Assembly (NCBI RefSeq): GCF_035046485.1
Contig: NC_085137.1
Coordinates: forward strand, 344,896,505-344,960,504
Direction: 5' to 3'
From: Aedes albopictus
Lineage: Eukaryota; Arthropoda; Insecta; Diptera; Culicidae
Length of the DNA: 64,000 nt
The notes beneath the pieces are model-generated. The model did not search any database, was not told the DNA's origin, and was given only the letters and a program-made list of their open reading frames with translations. Shown in pieces: positions 1-9,233 of the stretch (its first letter is position 1; every line of letters starts with the position of its first letter). Position numbers and translations under genes: made by a program.

Positions 1-182
1 GACGATTGCCACCTGAAACTTTAACATCAACACCTCGTTGTACATGACATTCCTTAACACCAGATCCAGGATGAAACCGTGCGTGTCGTACCTCTGTGTC
101 GTAAACTAGTTCTCGATTTTGGAAGAGACTTCCGATAATCTTTTACAGGTGTCCAGATATCCCCAGACGCAGCACTCACATT
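1..182. other. Unassigned sequence left of a LINE end
   Basis: No coding signal or repeat structure was recognised here. It lies outside the apparent 3' end of the minus-strand LINE that starts near 183. Confidence 0.3.
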
Positions 183-529
183 ACAGGTCAGTCTAAGGCC
201 TGAGTGACCTCTACTGTACATAGTAGTCGTCTCCATTCTACTCGGTCCATGGCAGTGTGTTCCCAGTTCCGCACTCTGTGAAGGGTCCTCCGCTTGATCG
301 ACCCACCTAGCATTCCCAGAGTCCATGCTTCGTGCCCATAGAGGACTAGCGGTTTAATCAGCGTTTTGTAGATAGTTTACTTCGTGTGACGGAGAACTTT
401 GTTCGATCGTAGGGTTCTGCGGAGTCCAAAATAAGCGCTTATTCCTGCCAAAATGCGCCTCTGAATTTCTCTGCTGGTGTCGTCGGCGGTCACCAGTGAG
501 CCCAATTACACGAGTTCTTCAACCGCCTT

Positions 530-1233
530 TGTTGGCAAGATATCTCCAGTAGACTACAACCCAGGCTTACCCTCAACAACCGATTATCATTACATCGTAG
601 TCTGCAACGCCAGTAGGTGGATTGTTTACGTCTGGACTATTGTTTTGCTGAACTGCCGACCAACAGCAATCGCCTGGTCTGGTTCTATATAGGCTATTGA
701 TCGCAGGTAGTTCGAGACCAAGTTCGAGACTTGATCTCTATCGCAAGGCTATGTAAAGAAGTGTAGGTAGGGAGAGAGGTACTCGCGAGCCAGGGAGAGC
801 TTGAGTGATACTCGTCTTTTTGTACATATGGAACCCTAGAGAAATGTGGATTAGTTTAAGGCTATTAGTGTCGAACGGGTCTTCGGGCGGTTATCACGGT
901 TACAACAGAACGCTTCACAATTGTTAATTCGTAATATATGTAATAGTTAAGTTGATGTCGTAGTTTTTCATTGTATTGATTGTGAATAAATGTTTAGTGT
1001 AGCAAGGTTGTTTCGATAAAACCAATGGATTTTTAATAAAGACGTCGAAATAGTGTTACGAAGAATCATAAAAACAGCTCCAGCGGTTACGCTAGCCATA
1101 CTCGGTAAATCTACTGGAAGCTGTCGACGCTCGTCGGGAAAAAAAAACAGCCGTTACACAACAACAGCACTCGGTGTTGGACGTTGGTGTGCTGAAACCC
1201 AAAAATCGAAGGTAATTCGGATCAGAACCAACA
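530..1233 (+). mobile_element. Solo LTR, 704 bp, with 5 bp TSD
   Basis: The insert begins TGTTGG and ends CCAACA, the inverted TG...CA termini of an LTR. It is flanked by direct repeats GCCTT at 525-529 and 1234-1238. The LINE sequence reads continuously when it is removed. A TATA-like tctatatagg lies near 682-691 and an AATAAA-type signal near 985, which supports plus orientation. No internal retroviral-type coding region is present, so this is a solo LTR formed by LTR-LTR recombination. A BEL/Pao or Ty3 origin is possible but undecided. Confidence 0.75.
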
Positions 1234-1410
1234 GCCTTGATTTCATCACCGTCGATAGAAATTCGGGAAGGTGAGCGCGGTGGTTCTTCCCTGGAGCCCT
1301 TTGCCATCATCATGTACTTTGTCTTCTCGACACATTAATGACTAATCCGATTCGCCTGGCTTCATTCTTTAGTCGGATGTATGTTTCCGCCATCGTTTCA
1401 AATTTGCGAT

Positions 1411-1762
1411 CTCTTATATAGAGGCTTGCATCAAAAACATAACCTCGTCAAATTCTCATACGATTTGTAAACATTGCCCTCAATTTTTTTTTGAGGGCAA
1501 GGACGGCTTTATGGACCGACGCCGAAGGAAAGAAAGAGAAGGAGACAGTGATGACGTCAGCGTGCAAGCGCTCATCCCTTATATTGTCGTCGCGGTTGAA
1601 ACCCGAAGTTTCCATACGTGAAACCTAACGTCGGACGTAGTGCGCTGGACAGCGGCCTTGGTCCTCTATCCAGCGCACTGTGCCCGACGTACGTCCGACA
1701 CACGGTTTAGGAGAAAAATCGATTTTCGCGTGTCAAAAATTCCGATTTTCAACTGCACGAAC
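1411..1762. mobile_element. Unclassified insert in the LINE
   Basis: Comparison with the sister LINE near 10170-10200 shows about 350 extra bases here. The insert contains a small hairpin (TTGCCCTCAA / TTGAGGGCAA near 1470-1500). It also has a longer imperfect hairpin near 1650-1690 with arms GTGCGCTGGA and TCCAGCGCAC. No coding potential and no clean TSD were found. Confidence 0.4.
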
Positions 1763-2334
1763 AATATCAATACCATCAGCGAAACCAAGTAGCTGAACGG
1801 ACTTCGTGAAAACCGTTCCACTCGTGTTTATCCCCGCTCTCCTCATTACACCATCTAAAGCAATGTTGAATAGCAAACACGAAAGACCATCACCTTGCCG
1901 TAACCCTCTGTGAGATTCGAAGGGACTCGAGAATGTCTCTGATACTCGAACTACGCGCATCACTCGATCCGTCGTCGCCTTGATCAATCGTATCATCCGG
2001 GAATCCGTATTCGTGCATAATCTGCCATAGCTGGTCTCGATCGATTGTATCATACGCCGATTTGAAATCTATGAACAAGTGATGTGTTGGCACGTTGTAT
2101 TCGCGGCATTTCTGCAACACATGGCGAACATCTGGTCCGTTGTAGCACGTTCACCCATGAATCCTGCCTGATATTGCCCCACGAACTCTCTTGCAATCGG
2201 TGATAGACAGCGGCATAAAATTTGATAGAGTATCTTGTTCCCCAGACGCAGACGCGTATCGACAATACCCGCCCAACTGGCTTCGGGAATTCCGTCCGTA
2301 CATGGGGCCTTACCTACGCTAAAGGAATTTTGCA

Positions 2335-2880
2335 ATCCCCGCGCTCCTCATCAGTGACCTTCCTCTAATGGACAGCTCAAGTATCCAGCGGTTACACGAA
2401 AGGAGGCCAAGGATCATAACGTAGAAATCCACACGAATAAAAAATAGTTCAGTTTGAAACAACAAACATGTTTGTTGTTTCTCAATCTTGAGAAATAGTA
2501 GTTTTGAATCTAAATTTGATTGTTTTTAATTCATTATATTGGGTTGAAGCAACCGCCGGAATTAGTTGTTTCTACTAATGACAAATTGACAGCCACATAC
2601 ACGGCACACATTTACAGCTAATATCTTGCAAGAAACTTTGCCTATTTAATAAACTTCTCTAATGCGAAATAATCTTCGTCATGGAAAACCTGTTGAACTC
2701 AAAATTGGTCAAGTTTCAGGCAATTTGGCTGACAAAACCCCTCATGACGAAGGGAACAAATCTGTCGATAATATCCATAGTCACCCTTTATTAGAACTGA
2801 TATCGAGTGGTCAAACATTATTAAGTCGTCGTATACGAGCAAGGTGGTTATTTTGATTCAAAATGGCACGCGTTCCGAGA
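2335..2880. other. Non-coding stretch
   Basis: Nothing recognisable between the LINE truncation point and the amine-oxidase exon, apart from AT-rich sequence and a small caaacatgtttgttg palindrome near 2465. The downstream exons expected for paralogue A (to its left, on the minus strand) are not here. Confidence 0.4.
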
Positions 2881-2940
2881 GTTTATGAAGAACCAAAACT
2901 TTACAGTGAACAAAAGCTATATAAAAAAGTATATGCTTAC

Positions 2941-3534
2941 CATCAACAGCTGTAAAACGGATTTGTATCTATCGTCGGATTTACGACTATCGTCGTAATC
3001 TTCCAAACTTGAAGCAACAAGGTTATACCACGAATCCGTAGCAATGTATCCTTCTTGATAGCTTTGGTAAAACCTCAGAAACTGTTGCACCAACTCACGA
3101 TCAATATCTTTCATCTTTTCATCTTCCATCAGTTTCATAAACTTGCTAGTAAAGAAATCTCCCAACGTTCCGTTGTACGAGGCCATCTCATCAGCTTCCA
3201 TGACTTCATTGGCAACAGCCATCAACCGATCAGTCACTTCTTGCGGGACGATTTCACCGCTATTTTTTATCAGCACATTTCCGCTGGCCACGACTGACGA
3301 TTCCAACAGTCCCAGCGGGCCGGCAAGTTCATAGACAGCATTGTTCTTTTCCCCATGGCACCACTGGGCTCCCAAATCGATAACATTTTCGCCAAATGGG
3401 ACGGTGTGGACACGGCCCCCAATTCGATCGGTTGCTTCCAGAATCAGCAAATTGGTTAGCCCATGCTCGTACAATCGCGCAGCAGCTGCTAATCCAGATG
3501 CGCCAGCACCCACGATTAAAATTCTTGCTGTCAT
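2941..3534 (-). CDS. Spermine/polyamine oxidase paralogue A, 5' exon only
   Basis: Encodes the first 198 residues of a flavin-containing amine oxidase. The Rossmann FAD motif GAGASG is at residues 9-14, followed by LEATDRIGGR at 32-41 with the ribose-binding Glu33, and AQWCHG at 56-61. The family oxidises spermine or acetylated polyamines, releasing H2O2. The exon ends at a GT donor (gtaagc, reading leftwards from 2940). This is the same position as intron 1 of paralogue B and intron 3 of C, right after the LQLLM motif. The remaining two thirds of the protein, including the C-terminal FAD-binding GEAT motif, cannot be found in the 2.9 kb to the left. The gene is therefore a truncated copy or has a long TE-filled intron running off the window. 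It lacks the first two introns of C, as B does. Start ATG at 3534, with no better alternative. Confidence 0.8.
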
Positions 3535-3965
3535 TTTTCTACAACACGTCCGACTCGATTTAATGCCACTCGCGAACTAATCGTTGTAATTTGATATATC
3601 CACAGTTATATGTGCGCTCTCTCACGTGTTTGCAACTGCGTGAATTATAATCTCACCGCAAGGGTGATAAAATAACGAAGGGTTTGTGCCGATAAGCTGC
3701 GGTTGTGACTAGCCAACATTCATTGATATGATATGATTTTATCGATCCTCGCTATCAAACTGTTGTTAACCACATAGTTATTATCTCAAATCTTTGAAAG
3801 CGAAGTTCATATCTCACTCGATATGATACGATTTCAAATAGATATCTATGTAGGATTCGTACGCAATACACAGACTTCTACGATACGCATAACGTAGGAG
3901 TTTCAAAAGACAGATATCAGGTATCGATAGGCCGGCTCCAGAGGCACGGTCTCCTTCATTTGGGA
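3535..3965. promoter_or_regulatory. Upstream region of paralogue A
   Basis: AT-rich non-coding sequence between the start of paralogue A and the 3' end of the LOA-type LINE. Several GATA-type motifs (for example tgatatgatatgatt near 3725 and ctcgatatgatacg near 3818) are visible. No definite core promoter could be called. Confidence 0.25.
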
Positions 3966-5128
3966 AATTTGTGCCATCGCCATAAACACGATCCTATTCA
4001 TCATTTACCCGAGGGAGAGGGAAATTACTAAGTGGTAAGTGATAGGATGGGGAAAGGGAAAGTAAGGGAATAGGATCGTCATACAAGCATAAGCGTACCA
4101 CAATGGGCTCAAACAGCACCCTGAAAAGAGCACTGTGATAACGCATAATGCGTAAAGAGAGCATATAGCTCTTTACCACAGCGGGAAGAACAACAGAACG
4201 TCCTGAAGATTCAGGTTTCTGAAGTCAGTTTCACTTAATAAGTGCCTACCGAGTACTCGGAAACGCAGTCCTGCAAAAACTGGACAGTGGCATATCGAAT
4301 AATACGAAGTTCCATAATCGGATTTACAACTATCACATACACATGAATCAGCTTGCTGAATATTCGCCATGTGATAACTGAGTCGGCAGTGGCCAGTCAA
4401 TGCTTTGACCAGCATGCTGCAATTCTGCTTTGACAGATTTGTTAGATACTTCACCACCCCAAGAGATGACTCAGTACAATACAATTTTGTTTGACGGCAT
4501 GACTCCAAACTATTCCAGTATTGGTTGTACTGAGTGGCAGCCCAGGTGTCAATTTGAAGCTTTACCCTAAGCTTTACCCAACACTTGGATACCAGAATAG
4601 CTGGCTCAGGGCCAATGAAGTCATGTGATGCTCCAGTGCGAGCTAACTCATCAGCCAATTCATTTCCAGCGATGGAAGAATGGCCAGGTACCCATACAAG
4701 GTGAACAGCATTTGCTGAATTCAGCTCCTCGATTTGAGTTCGACAAGCGATAACTATCTTCAGAAGTAGATTACTTTGTCCATTACGTGCTGCTGAAGTG
4801 CTGATTGCACTCCGCACATAAGAGCAAAGATTTCGGCCTGAAAAACGGTGCAGTGTCTACCAAGTGAGTAAGACTGATACAGCCTTAGCTCACGAGTATA
4901 AACACCAGCACCTGCTCGACCTTCGAGAAACGAGCCATCAGTGTAACATACGATGCCGTCTGAAAAACTTCTCTACAGATATCCAGATGTGGAAAATTAC
5001 AAGCAATTGTATGATCACTTGGAGCAAGGACAGCTTTGTCCCAATTCATTAAAAGTGGAAACAACGAGGTGAGTGTTGAACTACAGTTCACAGGAGTTTC
5101 CTCTAGTAGACCGAGTACCCATAGGCGG
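3966..5128 (-). mobile_element. LOA/Lian-like LINE, 3' part with RNase H
   Basis: Minus-strand 3' portion of a LINE whose other parts are at 8067-9218 and 11368-12680. The open stretch 4173-4817 encodes an RNase H C-terminal half: HLVWVPGHSSIAGNELADELA, which carries the His and last Asp of the active site. It is followed by a Cys/His region (CVCDSCKSDYG...ICHCP) typical of the LINE C-terminus. LOA-clade elements such as Aedes Lian carry endonuclease, reverse transcriptase and RNase H, which fits. 4885-5128 continues the linker between RT and RNase H with frame breaks. The element is inactive. Confidence 0.75.
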
Positions 5129-5277
5129 TAATTGCAATGCCAATTTCTTGATTTTGCTTTGGCTGACCAAGCCATGTGGGAAATTACACTGTTGAAAATG
5201 CTTTGACATCCATGTGCACAACAGAACACGTGCTCGATGAACAAATTGAGATTTGAAATTATGAAAAGAAATCCACG

Positions 5278-5351
5278 TACTCCGGTGAGACTCGAACTCA
5301 CGACTCCCAATTCGCTAGACGGGCGCTTCTATTCCTTCAAGCTACGGAGTC
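5278..5351 (-). ncRNA. tRNA-like Pol III unit, array copy 1
   Basis: A 74-nt minus-strand segment folds as a cloverleaf. The acceptor stem GACTCCG/CGGAGTA pairs 6 of 7. The D stem GCTT/AAGC is perfect, with GG in the loop. The T arm GTGAG-TTCGAGT-CTCAC is perfect. The anticodon arm (CCCGT/TTGGG) is weak with an 8-nt loop, in which AGC could be read as the anticodon. TAGCTTGAAGG resembles an A box with one mismatch, GTTCGAGTC is a good B box, and a TTTT terminator lies about 10 nt downstream. It is more likely a tRNA-derived small RNA or SINE head than a translating tRNA, because of the poor anticodon arm. Confidence 0.55.
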
Positions 5352-5788
5352 ACTCGACTATCTCCGTCGCCAGCAGGCCTAGAACTGAACTCGATTCCAC
5401 AATCGCACATGGTTATCTTCTTTTCACAATCCAAACCCCCTTCGGATGGGATTAGATGAACATCTAACACATTGTCTGTTGTGCACATGTATGTCAAAGC
5501 GAGAGAGGAAGTTATTTTTAATTGTCGAGAGCTTCGGGCACTGCCTCCCAATCACTTATTGGTATGGCAATTAGTGTGCAGTCGGACTCTCGACGGGTCG
5601 GTCCTCGGCCGACCGAATACGGTAAGGGTGACCGTAGCACCTTACAAATGCCAATTTCTTGATTTTGCTTTGGCTGACCAAGCCATGTGGGAAATTACAC
5701 TGTTGAAAATGCTTTGACATCCATGTGCACAACAGAACACGTGCTCGATGAACAAATTGAGATTTGAAATTATGAAAAGAAATCCACG

Positions 5789-5862
5789 TACTCCGGTGAG
5801 ACTCGAACTCACGACTCCCAATTCGCTAGACGGGCGCTTCTATTCCTTCAAGCTACGGAGTC
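5789..5862 (-). ncRNA. tRNA-like Pol III unit, array copy 2
   Basis: Same sequence as copy 1, 511 bp further on, with its own downstream TTTT. Confidence 0.5.
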
Positions 5863-6299
5863 ACTCGACTATCTCCGTCGCCAGCAGGCCTAGAACTGAA
5901 CTCGATTCCACAATCGCACATGGTTATCTTCTTTTCACAATCCAAACCCCCTTCGGATGGGATTAGATGAACATCTAACACATTGTCTGTTGTGCACATG
6001 TATGTCAAAGCGAGAGAGGAAGTTATTTTTAATTGTCGAGAGCTTCGGGCACTGCCTCCCAATCACTTATTGGTATGGCAATTAGTGTGCAGTCGGACTC
6101 TCGACGGGTCGGTCCTCGGCCGACCGAATACGGTAAGGGTGACCGTAGCACCTTACAAATGCCAATTTCTTGATTTTGCTTTGGCTGACCAAGCCATGTG
6201 GGAAATTACACTGTTGAAAATGCTTTGACATCCATGTGCACAACAGAACACGTGCTCGATGAACAAATTGAGATTTGAAATTATGAAAAGAAATCCACG

Positions 6300-6373
6300 T
6301 ACTCCGGTGAGACTCGAACTCACGACTCCCAATTCGCTAGACGGGCGCTTCTATTCCTTCAAGCTACGGAGTC
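6300..6373 (-). ncRNA. tRNA-like Pol III unit, array copy 3
   Basis: Same sequence as copy 1, at +1022. Confidence 0.5.
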
Positions 6374-6810
6374 ACTCGACTATCTCCGTCGCCAGCAGGC
6401 CTAGAACTGAACTCGATTCCACAATCGCACATGGTTATCTTCTTTTCACAATCCAAACCCCCTTCGGATGGGATTAGATGAACATCTAACACATTGTCTG
6501 TTGTGCACATGTATGTCAAAGCGAGAGAGGAAGTTATTTTTAATTGTCGAGAGCTTCGGGCACTGCCTCCCAATCACTTATTGGTATGGCAATTAGTGTG
6601 CAGTCGGACTCTCGACGGGTCGGTCCTCGGCCGACCGAATACGGTAAGGGTGACCGTAGCACCTTACAAATGCCAATTTCTTGATTTTGCTTTGGCTGAC
6701 CAAGCCATGTGGGAAATTACACTGTTGAAAATGCTTTGACATCCATGTGCACAACAGAACACGTGCTCGATGAACAAATTGAGATTTGAAATTATGAAAA
6801 GAAATCCACG

Positions 6811-6884
6811 TACTCCGGTGAGACTCGAACTCACGACTCCCAATTCGCTAGACGGGCGCTTCTATTCCTTCAAGCTACGGAGTC
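6811..6884 (-). ncRNA. tRNA-like Pol III unit, array copy 4
   Basis: Same sequence as copy 1, at +1533. Confidence 0.5.
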
Positions 6885-7321
6885 ACTCGACTATCTCCGT
6901 CGCCAGCAGGCCTAGAACTGAACTCGATTCCACAATCGCACATGGTTATCTTCTTTTCACAATCCAAACCCCCTTCGGATGGGATTAGATGAACATCTAA
7001 CACATTGTCTGTTGTGCACATGTATGTCAAAGCGAGAGAGGAAGTTATTTTTAATTGTCGAGAGCTTCGGGCACTGCCTCCCAATCACTTATTGGTATGG
7101 CAATTAGTGTGCAGTCGGACTCTCGACGGGTCGGTCCTCGGCCGACCGAATACGGTAAGGGTGACCGTAGCACCTTACAAATGCCAATTTCTTGATTTTG
7201 CTTTGGCTGACCAAGCCATGTGGGAAATTACACTGTTGAAAATGCTTTGACATCCATGTGCACAACAGAACACGTGCTCGATGAACAAATTGAGATTTGA
7301 AATTATGAAAAGAAATCCACG

Positions 7322-7397
7322 TACTCCGGGGTGAGACTCGAACTCACGACTCCCAATTCGCTAGACGGGCGCTTCTATTCCTTCAAGCTACGGAGTC
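7322..7397 (-). ncRNA. tRNA-like Pol III unit, array copy 5 (GG insertion)
   Basis: This copy is 76 nt. Two extra G residues sit at the boundary of the T stem and the acceptor stem. They would disturb the cloverleaf but leave both box motifs intact. Confidence 0.45.
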
Positions 7398-7834
7398 ACT
7401 CGACTATCTCCGTCGCCAGCAGGCCTAGAACTGAACTCGATTCCACAATCGCACATGGTTATCTTCTTTTCACAATCCAAACCCCCTTCGGATGGGATTA
7501 GATGAACATCTAACACATTGTCTGTTGTGCACATGTATGTCAAAGCGAGAGAGGAAGTTATTTTTAATTGTCGAGAGCTTCGGGCACTGCCTCCCAATCA
7601 CTTATTGGTATGGCAATTAGTGTGCAGTCGGACTCTCGACGGGTCGGTCCTCGGCCGACCGAATACGGTAAGGGTGACCGTAGCACCTTACAAATGCCAA
7701 TTTCTTGATTTTGCTTTGGCTGACCAAGCCATGTGGGAAATTACACTGTTGAAAATGCTTTGACATCCATGTGCACAACAGAACACGTGCTCGATGAACA
7801 AATTGAGATTTGAAATTATGAAAAGAAATCCACG

Positions 7835-7908
7835 TACTCCGGTGAGACTCGAACTCACGACTCCCAATTCGCTAGACGGGCGCTTCTATTCCTTCAAGCT
7901 ACGGAGTC
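7835..7908 (-). ncRNA. tRNA-like Pol III unit, array copy 6
   Basis: Same sequence as copy 1, in the final 361 bp core, which ends at the array boundary 8056. Confidence 0.5.
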
Positions 7909-8066
7909 ACTCGACTATCTCCGTCGCCAGCAGGCCTAGAACTGAACTCGATTCCACAATCGCACATGGTTATCTTCTTTTCACAATCCAAACCCCCTTC
8001 GGATGGGATTAGATGAACATCTAACACATTGTCTGTTGTGCACATGTATGTCAAAGTAATTGCAAT

Positions 8067-9218
8067 GATTGCTCCTTGTTTGAGATGAATGTGTAGTGGG
8101 GCAACGTCAAAGAGAACTTCGAGCGCTGCCGTGGGAGTTGAAGAGAACGCTCCAGACATCGCCATTAAGCACATCCTTTGGAGATAGCCCAATTTTGATT
8201 GGATCGTTCTGACTTCGCCTTTCTGCCACCACACAAGACATCCATAGGACAATATTGGTCGAACAACAGTTGTGTAAATCCATTTGATATACTTGGGTTT
8301 TAGATCCTAAGTTGTACCAAAGGAACGCCGGCTTTGCCTGAAGGCCATACAAGCTTTCTGGATTCTGAACTCAATATGAGATGTCTAGCAAAGCTTGGAA
8401 TTAAGCATGACTCCAACGTACTTTACCTGTTCAGTCACATTGATTCCAGAATCAAAGAGACGTAAAGGTCGAACACCATTTCGGTTTCGCTTTTCCGTGA
8501 AAAGAACAATCCGAGTAAAACATGGATTTACCAAAAGGCCATGTTGGCGACACCAACCCTCAACTACCTGCATCAGGTCGAAAAGGGTGCTGATTCACAT
8601 ACCGACTACCCATGTTAGGCGGTCGTCGGCAAAACCATAAGTAGGAAAACCGCTATTATTGAGTTGCCTCAATAGCGTATCTGCTACGAGATTCCACAAA
8701 AGCAATGATAAAGCCGAGTCGAAAGACACCAGCAAAGAAAAAAAATGGTGATAAGACTCCCCCTTGGGGGCTTCCACAAACATTCGATTTCCTAATCGCC
8801 GCTTGACGCAATGTCGAGAAGAGATGTCGGTTTTTGAGCATTTGGTGAATCCAATTGGATATCATCGGAAATATACCATGACCCCGTGCGGTTTCCAATA
8901 TGGCATCGAAAGGCACTTTGTCAAAGGCACCCTCGATATCTAAGAAAACACCCAGCAGGATTACTTTTGAGCGAATGCCTTCTCGATATCGTAAACAACT
9001 TTGTGTAAAAGTGTCACAGTAGACTTTCCAGATTGTTAAGCATGTTGGTTCACATGAAGAGGCACATCGGCCAGATGAACGTCATGGATGTGATGATCGA
9101 CAATGGGTTCTAAGCATTTCAGAAGAAAAGAGGTCAAACTGATAGGTCTGAAACTCTTTGCTTCTTCATACGACGCACGACCCACTTTCGGAATAAACTT
9201 TACAGTAATATCCCGCTA
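8067..9218 (-). mobile_element. LOA/Lian-like LINE, central reverse-transcriptase part
   Basis: Minus-strand RT domain of the split LINE. In order it reads SFRPISLTSFLLKCLE, then motif A (GVFLDIEGAFDKVPFDAI), then motif B (GSPQGGVLSP). Next come the GFADD region, read as YGFADDRLT near 8640, and a thumb region (VKYVGVMLNSKL, YGCLVWWQK). Stops and frameshifts are scattered, for example a stop soon after IPKS near 9225. The sequence joins 3966-5128 across the tandem array through the shared TAATTGCAAT, and 11368-12680 across the inserted RTE-like LINE. Confidence 0.8.
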
Positions 9219-9233
9219 GGATTTGGGAATATA

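Larger units (their letters stand above)
183..2334 (-). mobile_element. RTE/JAM-like LINE, 5'-truncated and interrupted (copy R-1)
   Basis: A minus-strand fragment of the same non-LTR family as 9234-11140 and 25865-36545. Reverse-transcriptase pieces are readable at about 1763-2334: the motif A region (FIDFKSAYDTID), then RRGLRQGDG (B region), then a motif C region reading GFADGID instead of FADD. C-terminal LINE sequence follows at 1239-1410 and 183-524. The frame is broken many times. A solo LTR (530-1233) and an unidentified 350 bp insert (1411-1762) interrupt it. The RTE assignment rests on general resemblance to Aedes JAM-type elements and was not tested by alignment. No endonuclease part is present, so the copy is 5'-truncated. 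Confidence 0.75.
5139..8056. repeat. Array of 511 bp tandem repeats (5 full + 1 partial) with 10 bp TSD
   Basis: Units start at 5139, 5650, 6161, 6672, 7183 and 7696, with periods 511, 511, 511, 511 and 513. The last copy stops after 361 bp. Units look essentially identical apart from a GG insertion in the fifth. The array is bounded by TAATTGCAAT at 5129-5138 and 8057-8066, and the host LINE resumes across it, so it arrived as one insertion or expanded after insertion. Each 361 bp core holds a 25-nt inverted repeat (5201-5225 and 5475-5499, 24 of 25 matching) around a tRNA-like sequence on the minus strand. Cores are separated by a 150 bp spacer containing the palindrome cggtcctcggccgaccg. 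The core/spacer alternation resembles a multi-LTR TRIM. However, the termini are not TG...CA and the TSD is 10 bp, so the class is open. Repeated open frames in the array follow from the period and are not genes. Confidence 0.9.

Noticed and set aside
4885..5310. 141 aa minus-strand ORF across the array edge
   Set aside because: It joins array sequence to LINE sequence across an insertion junction, so it is a chance fusion.
5278..5351. A genuine amino-acid-accepting tRNA gene
   Set aside because: The anticodon stem is weak, the loop has 8 nt and the acceptor end is mismatched. A tRNA-derived small RNA unit fits better.
5237..8012. Repeated identical ORFs of 69, 72 and 81 aa in the 511 bp array
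   Set aside because: They recur only because the DNA is tandemly repeated. They overlap on both strands, have no domain, and run through tRNA-like sequence.
5139..8056. CRISPR-like array
   Set aside because: The spacers are identical and units are 511 bp. The sequence is eukaryotic.
7899..8252. 117 aa minus-strand ORF
   Set aside because: Fusion of LINE RT thumb residues with array sequence at the other junction.
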